Part shown: positions 12,029 through 24,620 of the stretch, piece by piece
Numbering within the stretch: the stretch's first letter is position 1
How the letters are laid out: every line of letters begins with the position of its first letter
From: Styela clava
Taxonomy: Eukaryota > Chordata > Ascidiacea > Stolidobranchia > Styelidae
Length of the DNA: 64,000 nt
NCBI RefSeq assembly: GCF_964204865.1
Contig: NC_135263.1
Span: 3,040,501-3,104,500 of the forward strand
Direction: 5' to 3'
The notes under the pieces: generated by a model
Database searches by the model: none
What the model was told of the DNA's origin: nothing
The model's input: the letters and a program-made list of their open reading frames with translations, nothing else
Made by a program: the position numbers and the translations under genes

Positions 12029-13923
12029 GCTGGTGATAACTATGTAATGTCTTATTAGTATCAAAATTAGTTTATCGCAGTTAAATAAATGTATATGAAT
12101 TGGGTGTCTAAATCTGCTAAAATATATATCATTTGATTTGAATCAATTATGAGAAAAATAATTTCCATGACCGTAAAATTAGAATTTCTTTGATATATAT
12201 TTTTTGATAGTTTCTAACAACATTATAAAGTTATTATTTGAAGCGAAACAAAGTGTGGCAAATTGTCCTAAGGCATTTTGTCTGACCGGTGATAGTGAAT
12301 TTGATTCTTGCTACAGCATCCTTGCGTCAAATGCACTTCTACAAATGCATAGAGCAAGGAAATGTAGTTATTCTTGCGTAACCCGTACTGATAGTTATAA
12401 AAATTAACGAGTGTTTCATCAGAGGTCGTATTCCAAGCGACTATTTATTTCTATTTCTGTAAATCTAAGTGACTGGAAAAATATTCTTTACAACCGTTCG
12501 ACGCGAAACTTTTCGAAAATGTCAATATGCTAATATATTCCTGTGGCGGAATGCGCGGTTGTAGGATGACGTGAATAAACACTCTTGCAATAAAATCGTG
12601 AACAATATATTCTGATTCTTCATCGGTAATTTATCCACTTCAGTTTAATAACTGAACTCTTGCTAAATGTTCGTATAGAGTTTATAATAATGATGATTCA
12701 AGACCCGCTGTATATAGGGATGCGAAGTAAATATAGGCTCGAACGTTAACGCAATTTAATTGATAAAAAAATTTGAAACAAACGTATTCTAATTATTGGC
12801 ATAAAACAATTTATCAACAGATAAACACAATCGAATATTTTTATGCTATCTAATTGATTGAAGCCTAAAGGATTGTATTATTATTTGAGGTTTAATTTGT
12901 ATTAGTTTTATCTGATTAGGGACAGCGGCCAATTCTGCTTGATATAAGCGCTGTTGGATAAAATAGTGACCCGAGTAAAAAGTGTTTGAAGACACGAAAC
13001 TTAATGACAAAGCAGCGCTTGCTCCCTAATGATAGGCGAAAATTAAGGTAGCGTGTTTGCAGTCAAACTAGAACAACAATAAATTGCGCAAATAGAATTT
13101 TTTTGGTTGAACTCTCACTCGAAAGCCTGATTTAATTTCTAACATCTTTCCGCGATTAAATGAAACAGTGTCGCTGGCGCTAACTATATGCGTCTCCTAT
13201 TTGATCATTTCACGCCAAACAATGCTTTGTATGAAATTTCATTGACATTAGAAAGAGGCTACTAAATTTTGAATATTTTCAGTTTACTCATTACATCCAG
13301 TATGTTGTATTGGGAAAGGGTTCTAACGCTTCAAACGTAAGGCCATTTGTTAAATATTGGTGAGTTAGTTCCGTGTTAAGCAAATTTTCGAAATGAAGTC
13401 TTTTTATTGAAAACACGCCAGCGGCACCATATCTTACCCGAAGTCCAAGTCAGAGTTAATATAACTAAGGTAGTGTTTCTTAACTTGGGTTCGAGAGAGC
13501 TAGGAATCCTCTGAAATTCGACTATCAAAAACTCGTGTTGTATTGCAACCGATGTCGGGCGCTTTGTGGACGTCCGTAAGAAAGCGTTTCAAGATGTTTA
13601 AAACCCAATTGGATCGGCCTAGCCATGAATTGGTACCCTGTAATGTTTACTTTACGCCTTCCGAATGTATGATCTAGTAATAATAGATTATTGCCTCATC
13701 TGAACGAGAAAATACGTCACAGAAATAGAAAAAAGTTGTCGTGGGTTTTGGAATTTGAGTATTTATATAAAGTTAGAATTTATCACTAGTAATCAGATCT
13801 TCTAAATTGTGGTGATGTGCGAGACGTGATGGATAAAACCATATAGTAATTATTGCTTTCAAGTATATATTCTCAATGAAGGAGATATTGTAACGACCAC
13901 CTGGGTTTATTCGGTCATTCAAG

Positions 13924-14150
13924 GGGGCTCCCGAAGTATGCGAACCAAGATGGCGGACATCGGAATGTAATATGTGTACTAGGTTAGGGTTAGACCATAA
14001 TTTTAGGTATAAATACTACAGGAGGCTCTTGGCTAGTCTTCGAACTGATAATAGGACTAAAATAAGGAAAATTGGAAAAAAATTATCGCCTAACCCTAAC
14101 CTGTTACGTTTCGATGTCCGCCATCTTGGTTCGCATACTTCGGGAGCACC
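13924..14150. mobile_element. Short TIR element (MITE-2), 8 bp TSD
   Basis: Ends read GGGGCTCCCGAAGTATGCGA and, inward from the right, GGTGCTCCCGAAGTATGCGA; the inverted similarity continues for about 38 bp. The 8 bp CATTCAAG flanks both sides (13916-13923 and 14151-14158). A second copy is at 61941-62159 with its own 8 bp duplication. No coding capacity. The 8 bp TSD fits hAT or Merlin groups; terminal GG would favour Merlin. Confidence 0.85.
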
Positions 14151-15507
14151 CATTCAAGACACATTGAAAGCTGAAAAAATATGCTTAGGACGTCACAGTT
14201 TTGAAAAAAAAAAAACGGAAAGCCGACAGTCTCTGCATCTTTTAAAGACAATATGTCCCATCTTATTTCGATTCAAAAAAGACTTGTTTGTAAGGGCAGA
14301 TGAAACGCATTTCAGGAAAGTAAACAAATCGTTTCTACCACATTTTTATATATTATAGTGATGCAGAATAAAAAAAAATTGCTCTAAATATTTTTCACCA
14401 AATTTGTATTTATTGCCCCACTGCAATAGAAACAAAGCCAGTTATCACTCTCTTGAATGAACTAACTTAAATAGACCGAAATAACGTTTCTAAAGATACA
14501 TAAATACCTTATTCGACATAAATACCAGAAAACGTCATATCGTAGTGAAAACCCAGCTGTGTTTGACTTTCACGATCGATATCTCGTGTTTGGTTTATAT
14601 TTGGATTGTCAGTCTTGTTTCTTTGGAAAGGGGAGGTAAGTTATCGCTATTCTGTTTACTACGGCTGACTTTGATTGAAAATTCTTGAACAAAATTTTTT
14701 GAAAATCCTGATTCAACAACCCACCACGGTAGTGAGAATAGCGTTATCGCTCTTTGTTAGTGTCACGCGGAAAGTGGTCTAGTAATCCATTAAGAGATAC
14801 CTGAACGGTAATTCTAGCACGTTTGAACGGGGAGGACAAACTGTTTATATAAAAAGTGTAAAAATCCCTGAGGGACCACCGGGTACAAAGAGTTTAGGTT
14901 GTTGGTACAGACCTCTTGATTCTCAACCTAAATATCTACAACGAGGTATTCATTACTAAAATTTAGCTCAGTTTAAGGCAAAAGTTGGAATTCGGAAGTA
15001 ACGATTGAATACGAAATCGATGCGTATTTAAAGTTCAGTTCAATAAACGATAAAATTCTCAGCAAAGGATATCTGTTTATCAAAGCTTTTCTTAAAATTA
15101 TTATCACCCATCCCGGATGATTCTAATATGGTGTCAAGTCGTACCGTATTTCTATTTTTTAAAACAGTGGTCGGCAAAAACAATTTGGCCCTCGAAGGAC
15201 CTCCATTTTATTGCATTAAAACAAAAATTGATCATAATCTCATTATTTTAATTTTTAATATTTAGCAATAAAATGCCCAGAAAACGTAAGTTGGCGACGA
15301 GGTTCGAGTAATCCGAAGTATTTTTTTTCTATGAATCATTTAAAACTTGTTTGTGGCGAGTGTGTAAAGGAATCGAATGCGCGCCAGTGTTAACTCTAAG
15401 GAAATGATGAGTGCAAAGGGTGCTTCGCAGTTGAAAAAAAAAAATGCGAAAGTGCTTTTGCCGAATTTAGCAAGTTAGGTGCCCTAGTTTTTGCTTAAAT
15501 TCTTTTC

Positions 15508-17690
15508 AAACACAATCATTTTCATTGATTCAAATCACGGCGCATTAAAAAGCAATATCAAATTTATTAACATTAATTTCGAAGTTAGAGTTAAGAAGAA
15601 GAATTCACCTACGACTGTCGCTAACAGACGGAAACGATAAATATGAGAAATCTTTCAGTTGTGGTGTTTTTTCTTTCTGCGCCTATCATATCTGTCAATT
15701 CAAGCCGTTTTTTGCGTTTAGAAACGTCAAACCAGATAAATGTATTCTATGGACATTTCCAGAGATTTTAGAAGGAAATATTATTTTGACCATATAGCAA
15801 TACTATTATTGCTGATTTATTTAATCAGTATATTTAATTCAAAGCAACAAGTGTTTTATTTATTATTCAATACGAAAATAACACAGAAACGATAGAAATT
15901 AAAATCATAAAAAGTCAGCTATTATTAGCTTTATAAATATTTTCATCACTGGGTCAGTAATGATAATATTGTTCGCTAAAAACTAGGGTCGTAATTTACA
16001 AACTGTTATCGAACCAGATGATGAGATTAAAATAAAATTTAAATATTTATGAATTCACTACTTAATAGTGTCTTTAACATCTTCGCCGATGTAAACTCAT
16101 AGTTCTGCTTGAAATATAAAAAAAATTTCAATGTCCGCTGCTGCGTGAGAATTATTACTTGTGAAAAAAGTGCTATAGATTATAGTGCAACAATAATTAG
16201 GATGTCGGCCGCTGAAACGGTCGCGGTGACAAAAAATAATCCGCGAGAAGGTAAAAACTCCGTCTTGTTACCGAGTTTTCAGTCTTTAGCAAGTTTCTAT
16301 TAAATAAAAATAAATATTCAAATTATTCCATTTGAAAAAATTCGATTTTGCCCGTCTCTAATCACGCGTAGGTAAATACTCAAAGAATGACAATAAAAAG
16401 ATTAACATTGAATTACCACGAGTAATAGTTTACACATTTCATGCACATTTAATTGATGTTTTTGTACATATAAACGATTGTAAACACCATTGATACCCGC
16501 GAGTTTTACTTTTCTCTTGGAATTAATTTTCACTATTTTTATCGTTTTATTTCTTACATTTGTTTCTCTCCGGAAATAGCTATCTCATTTATAAAAAAAA
16601 AACGAACAAAACTTTCATTCAATCAGCCGACCGTGTCTGTTGCAAAAGGTACTCCTTCCCGTGAACAGCAATTCCGCATTTTTGTTACTCCTTCCATCCA
16701 ACAGACAGCGATTAATACACACAGCAATCGATATTAGTTACCATCGGCCATAGTCGGAAAGGGTGACTCCCCCTCGTCCGAAAAAATTTGCTTGTAATTA
16801 GTCCTCCCTCTCCCCTTAAGAGATGAATTGACGTCATGTTTATCCATCCTATTTTGAAATATCACACAAGTTCACTATGAAAGTCGCCATCCCGCTATTT
16901 TGAGCGATAGGTCGACCTACTCTCCCCCTGAAGATATTTTTTGCTCCGCAATATTACACAATATTACTTTGATAGTCCTCCCCCGTTTTTGAACATGGGT
17001 TGACCTACTATCCCTGCCTCCGTAACCGCCATTTGGAAACTTTTTTGATCTGAAATTTCTACCTTTTACTTAATAGCGACAGAGTCGTTTCACGATTAGC
17101 ATATCACGATTTCGCGATAGAAGATAATATTCTGCAGATCAGCATAATCACAATGAACAGGCCAGACTTTTATTCGTCTTTAGGAGATGTTATCTTTTTT
17201 AGTCGGCGCTGATACTGATGTTCATCTCTGTGATAATTGTAATATTGATAACGATTGCCAACCGTGGCAGTATCGAATGAATATATCTAAAAGATATATC
17301 ATAGAAAAATATTTATTCTTCGACATTTGAAAACCAGCAACAGCGACTGTCGAATCCGCGGAAAATAAGAAAGTGTTATTGTTGACTGCAATTCAATAAT
17401 AGTCATAAAAATACTGTTATACGCTAGTTTAGGACATTCTCTTCAAAATCCCCACACAATCATTTTCATTAATTAAAATTACGGCGCATTAAAACGCAAG
17501 ATCAAATTTATTAACATTAATTTCGAAGTAAGAGTTACGAGAAAGAATTCACCTACGAGTGCTACGACTGTCGCTAACCGACAGAAACGATGAAAATGAG
17601 GAATCTTTCAGTTGTGGTGTTTTTTTTCTTTCTCCGCTTATCATATCTCAACAATTCAAGCGCTTCAAAGCCGTTTTTTTACGTTTAGGC
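15508..17690. repeat. Region bounded by two 0.2 kb direct repeats
   Basis: About 210 bp at 15508-15715 recurs at 17457-17690 in the same orientation with moderate divergence (shared TCAAATTTATTAACATTAAT and CAGTTGTGGTGTTTTTT). The 1.7 kb between them has no protein-coding signature; the longest frame is 64 codons. It could be a decayed LTR-type element lacking genes, or a simple dispersed repeat. I saw no primer-binding site or clear TG..CA ends. Confidence 0.45.
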
Positions 17691-19420
17691 CTAAAGCGGA
17701 CTAACTAAGGTAGGGTAGTGGCATTTTCGTTGACCGTCGGCCTTTGACTGTTTAGTTCATTATCAAGTTTGTAGCAATCCTTTTGGTTTTGCTATAGGCG
17801 AACAAGTTGGTCTAATCTAAATAATAAAGGTCAACTTTTCTTCCACCATCTCTGCCTGGTTTTACTTTAAAATGCTGAAAAAATTACTCATGTTCGCTAA
17901 ACTCGATTCAGCAGATATGCAACTGCAAGTCGCAAGTACTTCTACCTCCATTAGACATAAGATTAGAGGCAAACACTACGTAATGAAAAGTAAACGACAT
18001 AGAAAGGTAAAATGAAGTTGTTGATTCACATACACAGCACTCAAATTAAGAAACAGTAAAACATTTATAACAAATGAAATATGTAAAATATTCAATCATA
18101 TTTTAGGTATGTTGAACACAATTCTGTTAGTTTTCGCGGCGCATTTGGCAACTCACCACGACGAACCCATTGGGAACCGTTACATTACACCGTTTTTCTT
18201 TATCAGTTTTACCTTTCCATTTTTGGTGTTCCGCGAGGCGAGATAAAAAATGTAAGTGTTCCGTGGCCAAAAACGTTTGGGAAACGCAAGAAGATAGTAT
18301 ACCGACATAAGCTCTTTACGAAATTTAACTGTTGCCGCTTTACAACAAATGCTAAAGCAAGCTCCCTAAATCTCATCAACGCATCGAAGCGTTTTCGCGC
18401 ATTATTTTTATTGACATAATTTTAGTTCCCAAACTGTGTTTTATTTTTTTATGCTAATATACCTTCGTAATTGTTTGACGTCATCTGCTGTTGAAAATGG
18501 GGTTCGCTGACTTGATGGTTTTCTCGCGATCCCTCGCCAAGTGCAATTAAAACACTACGTTTTTTCGTTGAATTTTGTTTTTATGTATAATGTTGGTTGC
18601 ACGACGATCTGGATCTGTTTTAGTTAAGCGACATTCTTTTCCTCTATACCTCTACTTGTTTCTCTATATCACATCTACTTGTATGACAAGAGTACGATGC
18701 GAATATAGATGGAGTTCACGAAAGTTAAATGACCAATATAGCCGCCACAATTCCAAATTAGAGAAATGTACCAAATATACTATAAATGTCTGCGGTATGT
18801 CATATCGGGCGTATCCGTGAATTATTTCAAAAGCAAAAGTAATGTTGACTTTCAATTTTGATGACGTCACCGCATAAAACTTCAAAGTGGAAAACAAATA
18901 CCACAAAACTTATTTTAGAATGAATAAAAGCCTTTTAGCGAATAATTTTTAACCACTGAAAACTTGGGAGCACTTATTTCAGTTTTAGGGAAAATCGAAT
19001 ATTTATTTACAACATTAATAACAATACGAAGAACTAACAACAACATAATAACAAAATAATCCATAGATCCGTTCAGTGTGCAATAAATGACAGAACAATT
19101 ACTAATTTCGAACCTAACTTACATAATTTTAATTTAGAAACACTGGCTATAAAATTTCCATAAGTAAAAAACGTGTTCGCGGACTTAGTAGGTAGTATCA
19201 CACATTCGATTCCATAAATGTTTTGAACGTTAAAAATGACATTACATAAAAATACATGTTTTAACGTAAAGTTTTAAGATCACTGTTGTCATCAATATGA
19301 ATGTAAGTTAAGACTTTCCCGAGAATAACTAAATTATGTTTATCTTAGAAAAAGTCCGGCTTTGTCCAGACCAAACGCTATAAAAATATAGTGTTAGTGT
19401 TCAACAAGGCTTTTGAGGTT
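17691..19420. other. No gene recognised
   Basis: AT-rich sequence between the direct-repeat region and the zinc-finger gene. The part nearest 19420 is presumably the 3' untranslated and downstream flank of that minus-strand gene. Open frames at 18575-18906 overlap on both strands and match nothing known. Confidence 0.4.
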
Positions 19421-20536
19421 TTAGCTTTTAATCACCCTTTTTTCCGCAGTGTGAACGAGTAAATGGTTAGCAAGACTTGAATGATACTTGAACTTTTTCT
19501 CACATTGTTCACATTCATAATTTTTTGCGTCGGTATGGACAATCATGTGCGTTTTTAAGTCTGACGGCTGCTTGAATGCTTTTCCGCACAATTCGCATTT
19601 ACAATTTCTTTCCTCCGTATGGGTAAACAAGTGTCTTTTCAGTTGCCCCGAAGCCCTAAAACTTTTTCCACATATTTTACATTTAAAGTTCTTCACATCT
19701 GCGTGAACATGCAAGTGCATTTGAACATCTCCGGGCCTTTTAAATGCTTTGTCGCACACTTCACACTTGTATTTCTTCTCTGTAGAATGAGATAGCATAT
19801 GACGTTTCAAGTTGTAAGTATCTATACAGTACTTAGCGCATATCTCACACTTATATCTCTCGTCATTTATGTGAGTACGTAAATGTAACTCGAGCTTGCT
19901 TTTAGAGGCAAATCCTTTTGAGCATATTGCACATTTATGTTTTCTTTCACCTGTGTGCCGTGTCACTACATGTCTGTTTCGATTACTGGCATTACTGAAT
20001 CTCTGCCCACATGTTTCACATTCATATGGCTTTTCTTTTGAATGCATTCTCAAATGTACTTTGAGACTTCCAGCAAGAGTAAATTTTTTATCGCAAATTT
20101 CACATTGATGCATTTTAACACCAATGTGCATCAACGTATGATCGTTCAGATGCGCGTTCGTTGCGAATTTCTTGCCACAGACGTCACAACCAAACACTTT
20201 CTCTTTTATTGTACCTGAGTGATTGAGTAGATGTTTTTTCAAGCAACTGACTCGGGCAAATTGTCTCTCACATATATGACATTTATGCGACTTTTCTGTT
20301 GTGTGTATTATCATATGGTTTCTCAAGTAACATCGATATTGAAAACTCTTTTTACAAATATTGCATTGGAAGTTCTTCTTCGCAGTGTGAGCCTTTAAAT
20401 GAGCTTTTCTTGTGGCTTCTGTTTTGAATTGTTTCCCACATATTTCGCAATCAAACTTTATTGCTTTATCCGGCATGTCGGTATTCGAATCAAGTGCAAA
20501 ATTGTGTGTATTTTCTTTATGCTGATCTCGATCCAT
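19421..20536 (-). CDS. C2H2 zinc-finger protein, 12 fingers
   Basis: Intact 371-residue protein in one uninterrupted frame. The chosen ATG (20536) opens MDRDQHKENTHNFALD; the frame extends 12 codons further upstream but without an ATG, and the broken paralogue at 12028 keeps the same ATG. A 27-residue acidic leader is followed by twelve C-x2-C-x12-H-x3-4-H fingers from Cys30 to about residue 365, all with the four zinc ligands. Finger 6 has H-x4-H spacing. Linkers are irregular (HSKEKPY, HTAKKNF, HADVKNF), not the canonical TGEKP. It is probably a nuclear DNA-binding regulator; the target is unknown. It has no KRAB, BTB or ZAD domain. It belongs to the same expanding family as 46950-48116 but differs in the order of fingers. 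Confidence 0.85.
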   Translation of the reverse strand: MDRDQHKENTHNFALDSNTDMPDKAIKFDCEICGKQFKTEATRKAHLKAHTAKKNFQCNICKKSFQYRCYLRNHMIIHTTEKSHKCHICERQFARVSCLKKHLLNHSGTIKEKVFGCDVCGKKFATNAHLNDHTLMHIGVKMHQCEICDKKFTLAGSLKVHLRMHSKEKPYECETCGQRFSNASNRNRHVVTRHTGERKHKCAICSKGFASKSKLELHLRTHINDERYKCEICAKYCIDTYNLKRHMLSHSTEKKYKCEVCDKAFKRPGDVQMHLHVHADVKNFKCKICGKSFRASGQLKRHLFTHTEERNCKCELCGKAFKQPSDLKTHMIVHTDAKNYECEQCEKKFKYHSSLANHLLVHTAEKRVIKS

Positions 20537-22920
20537 GCTGGTGATAACTGTGTATTGTCTTATTAGTATCAAACTTAGTTTATCGCGGTTAAATATATGT
20601 ATATGAATTGAGTGTCGAAATCTGTTAAAATATATATCAAATCAATTATGAAAAAAATAATTTCCATGATCGTAAAATTTGAATTCTTTAATATATCTTT
20701 TGATAATTTAAAAAAACATTATAAAGTTATTATTTGAAGCAAAACAAATTGTCTTAAGGCTGTATAGTTTAACTCTCGACCCCTGGCATTTTTGTCTGAC
20801 CGGTGATAATGTGCAGCAAGACCCGCGAACCATTCTTGCTACAGCATCCTGGCGTTAAATGCACTTCTACAGATGCAAGGAAAGGTGGTTATTTTTGCGT
20901 AACCCGTACTGATAGTTATAACAATTAACGAGTGTTTCCTCAGAGGGTGTATTCTAAAATCTAAGTAACTGAAAAATAATATTATTTCCAAGCGTTCGAC
21001 GCAAAACTTCTCGAAAATGTCGATAAAATAATAGATTCCTGTGGCAGAATGCGCGGTTGTAGATGACGTGAATAAATACTCTTGCAATAAAATTATGAAA
21101 TCGCAATGAAATCGTGAACATTATATTCAGATTCTTTATCGGTAATTTATCCACTTCAGTTTCTTAATAACTGAACTATTGCCAAGACCGTATAGAGTTT
21201 ATAATAACGATGATTGGAGACCGAGTATATATAGTGATGCGAGGTATATAGGCTCGAACGTTAACGCAAGTTAATTGAAACAAACGCATTCTAATTATCG
21301 TCGTAAAACAATTTATCAATAGATAAACAGTATCGGAAATTTTCATGCTATCTAATTGTTATCTCAGCTTCCAAGTCTTTAAGCCTAAGGGATTGTAGTA
21401 TTATTTGAGGTTTAAAATTGTATTAGTTTTATCTGATTAGGGAAAGCGGCCAATTCTGTTTGATATAAGCGCTGTTGGATCAAATCAAAATTGACTCGAG
21501 TAAAAAGTGCTCGAAGACACGAAACCTAATGACAAAGGAGAGAGCGTGCTCCATAATAATAGCGGATAATGAGGTAGCGTATAGTCAAGCTTGAACAACA
21601 ATAAATTGTGCGAATAGAAATTTTACTTCTTGGAATTGATCACCAAGCTCCAACTCTCACTCGAAAGCCTGATTTAATTTCTAACATCTTTCCGCGAATA
21701 AATGAAACAGTGTCGCTGGCACTGACTATATGTGACTCCTATTCGAGCATTTTACGTCAAACTATGCTTTGTATGACAGAGTCTGCAAAATTTTGAATAT
21801 TTTCAGTTTGTCATTGCGGACTTATTACATCCAGTATATTGTATTGGAACCGTTCTAACGCTTTAAACGTAAGGCCATTTTATCAAATATTGGTGAATTC
21901 GTAGTGTTTGGTAAATTTTTGAAGATACGCCAGCGGCACCATATCTTACCCGAAGTCCAAGTCAGAGTTAATATAACCAAGGCAGAGTTTCTTTAGCTGG
22001 GTTCGATCGTCGAGAGAGCTAAGAGGTCCTCTGAAATTTGACTATCAAAAACTCGTTGTATTGCAACCAATGTCGCGCTTTGTGCACGTCTGTAGGAAAG
22101 CGTTTCAAGATGCTTTCTACAATTGGAAATATCAATTAAGTTGTTGTTACGACTTTTTGATTCTAACCTAAATATCTACAATGAATTATCCATGATTTAC
22201 TACTAAACTTGAGCTCAGTTTTGGGCAAAAATTGGAAATCGGAAGTAAGTGTACACAATTGAATACGAAATCGATGCGTATTTAAATTTCAGTGAAATAT
22301 AAAATTCTCAGCAAAAGATATTTTTTTGATCAGAGCTCTTCTTAAAATTATTATCACCCATCCTCGATGACTGTAATATGGTGTCAAGTCATTTGTCACA
22401 ATTTGGCCCTCTATCTTATTGCATTAAAACAAAAATTGTGCCCAAGGCGCGGCGGTGTGGCTCAACGGGCTAAGCGTTAGGAATACGCTCGCCACCGCAC
22501 CTCTAACTACTCTGCGTGGGTTCGCAGGTTCGAATCCCATGCAGGGATGGTTATGTGCGAGAGGATTGCTGGACTCCTCGCCGTCGTTGGGTGGTTCACG
22601 TAACCGCTGGTCGGTTACGGCTTCCTCCACACCAAGTCCTTGCTTCCGAAAACAAACAATACAGTAAATCTAATCCCAAACCCGACTTGGAATGGTAACC
22701 GGACGAGAGGCCGTGGTTCGCCATATGGATAAGCCGTCGTATCGGCTTTCCTCTCCCCCGGGATAAATATGTAAATCCTATCCTATCCTAAGAAACATAG
22801 AAAAGTTGGCGTCAAGATTCGAGTATTCCGAAGTGCTTATGCGGACAATTTTTTTTTTCTATGCATCATTCAAGACTTGTTTGTGACGAGTGTGCGCAGT
22901 AGGATACAATTTTCCGATTA
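20537..22920. repeat. Duplicated upstream flank of the zinc-finger gene
   Basis: Collinear with 12029-15375 (see that entry). It contains no other gene. The only clear insertion is the SINE at 22448, absent from the partner copy. A promoter is presumably within its first few hundred bases, but I could not place one. Confidence 0.75.
22448..22791 (+). mobile_element. tRNA-derived SINE
   Basis: The 5' part has a polymerase III A box (TGGCTCAACGGG at 22458-22469) and a B box (GGTTCGAATCC at 22528-22538), separated as in a tRNA with a long variable arm. It is followed by a 230 bp unrelated body and a tail of CCTAT repeats. It is absent from the paralogous site near 15237, so it is a true insertion. 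Two more copies lie at 63317-63391 and 63409-63655. It is not a functional tRNA gene: no sound acceptor stem or anticodon arm can be folded by eye. Confidence 0.85.
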
Positions 22921-23379
22921 CTGCTCTAAGATTATCTTATGATCCTCAACTGATTGTTATTCAAATTCTGAGATGTGAATGACGTGTACTATCATGAAAT
23001 TTTTGTAGACTGAAAAAGTCGCTAATAGTGCGTGGAATTGCATTTGTTAAAATCAGGATTGTTATCATAACAGCGATAGTTATTTGGGTCGTTATAGGGG
23101 TTCTGTCTTTTGTTCCAGTAACGTATTAGCAGAGTTGAACCTAAATCTGACTCTTCTCAGGCCAAAAAGCACCCAAAGTATTTGTTATGCCAAATTGTTT
23201 GAATTACAAAAATGTACAATCAAATCTTAAAACAGTTACACGGTCGAAATCAAAAACAGTAATGCACATAAAACATACAGAGCCTTCTTCGCGACACTTG
23301 TGAAGCGGATACACGTCCCACATTGGCCAGTACAGATAAGGGCATTTCTAAAGAATGTAGAAGTCTTTATTCTTTTCGT
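22921..23379. repeat. Shared 3' flank of the zinc-finger cassette
   Basis: No gene. Similar to 46400-46860 downstream of the intact gene at 46950 (shared GACTGAAAAA..CGCTAATA.TGCGTG and CAAATCTTAAAACAG..ACACGGTCGAAAT). It marks this locus and the next pseudogene as one duplicated unit. Confidence 0.6.
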
Positions 23380-24308
23380 TTTACGTCAGTATGAAGGAGT
23401 GAATGTCTATATAGACTCGCAGGGTGCTTGTATCTTTTCGCACACACTTCACATTTAAAGTTTTTGGAGATGCTGTGCACATACACATGCTTTTTTAAAC
23501 ATGAAATTGTTCTAATCTAAACGATTTTGTACATATTTCACATTTATGAACTTTTGGGCCAGTGTGGACCGGTACATGTGAGGGTTGTTTGAACATTTTT
23601 GCGCACACTCCGCATTTCAAAAATTTTCCCTTCGTAATATGAACTATCATGTGCCTTTTCTCGTTATATGAGCTGTTAAATTTTTCCCGCATATTTTGCA
23701 TTCAATGTTCCTCTAGCTAGTGTGCACACGCAAATGTTTATCCACATCGTCTGCACGCTTAAATGATTTGTCACACAATGGAAAATTATGATTTCTTTCT
23801 GCACTATGAACAACTTGATGACGATTTAAACTATGAGTTCCAGTCAAGTATTTTCCATATATTTCACACTGATACCTCTTGTCACCGATGTGGGTTCCCA
23901 TATGCAATTTAAGACTGCTTTTCCAACTAAATATTTTCGAACAAATTTCACATTTATATCCTCTCTTTTCAGTATGGTTTTTCGAATGTCTGTTGTGGTT
24001 ACTGCTACGACTAAACGTTTTTCCACATGTCTCACACGCATACGGCTTTTCTTTCGAATGAGTTCTCAAGTGCACTTTCAAACCACCAGCAGTAGTAAGT
24101 TTCTTTTCGCATATTTCACATATATGTAATTTGACACCAATATGACTTAACATGTGTTCTTTCAGATTTCTCATACTTGTCAATTTTTTTCCCACATATT
24201 TCACATGTATGGTACTTTCTGTTTTCCGAATGAATGAGTAGATGTATTTTCAAGCCACTTAAAACAGAAAATTTTTTCTTGAATATTCCACATTCATGCG
24301 GTTTACGG
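23380..24308 (-). pseudogene. C2H2 zinc-finger pseudogene, about 10 finger remnants
   Basis: Minus-strand copy of the gene at 46950-48116. The best frame (23713-24204) has HICEICEKKLTTAGGLKVHL, YACETCGKTFSRSSNHNRHS and YKCEICSKIFSWKSSLKLHM, nearly the same words as the intact gene. Frames break near 23495, 23705 and 24200. Finger ligands are lost, for example CEIYGK in place of CEICGK, and FPLC in place of CPLC. The 5' part stops at 24308, where R sequence starts. Not translatable as a whole. Confidence 0.88.
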
Positions 24309-24620
24309 CAACTAGCTCAAAAAGGGGCCATTGCATAATATTTACCTAACTGATTAGTCAATATAGCATGATTTCATCCTGAAATGCCTGTTCCAGAATG
24401 TGTAAAATTATTTTCTGGAGGTACTGTCTCCAAAACTAACTGTAGACTTTCCACCACGTACCAATATTTATGTACAAAACCAGACACATGGCGAGAAAAA
24501 AGGTAACCAACGCTAATATTTACTTATTTTAATGCTTTGCAAGCTCGATCTAATTCCATATGAAATAGTCTACTGGGTCTCATGTAGTTTCGTACCTAAA
24601 GTACTTTTAGTGGGCGTGAA
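24305..24620 (+). repeat. R repeat copy B
   Basis: Begins GGCAACTAGCTCAAAAAGGG and continues as at 1636-1900, 28250-28465 (reversed), 48600 and 57935. It joins the 5' edge of the zinc-finger pseudogene directly; in the intact locus R starts about 460 bp upstream of the ATG. Not coding. Confidence 0.8.

Larger units (their letters stand above)
11764..15375. repeat. Segmental duplicate of 20266-22920
   Basis: Collinear, diverged copy of the 5' end and upstream flank of the zinc-finger gene at 19421-20536. Matching landmarks include TTTGTCTGACCGGTGATA (12279 and 20791), GGCCATTTGTTAAATATTGG (13342; the other copy has TTTTATCAAATATTGG) and ACCATATCTTACCCGAAGTC (13426 and 21937). This copy holds a 227 bp TIR element at 13924, while the other holds a tRNA-derived SINE at 22448. 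Both insertions therefore postdate the duplication. No other gene was found in it. Confidence 0.85.

Noticed and set aside
19896-20108. Plus-strand ORFs inside zinc-finger genes (also 47370-47663, 23833-24129)
   Set aside because: They are antisense shadows of finger repeats.
22448-22545. tRNA gene
   Set aside because: A and B boxes are good, but the stretch continues into a SINE body with a CCTAT tail, recurs at 63.3-63.7 kb and is an insertion relative to 15237.
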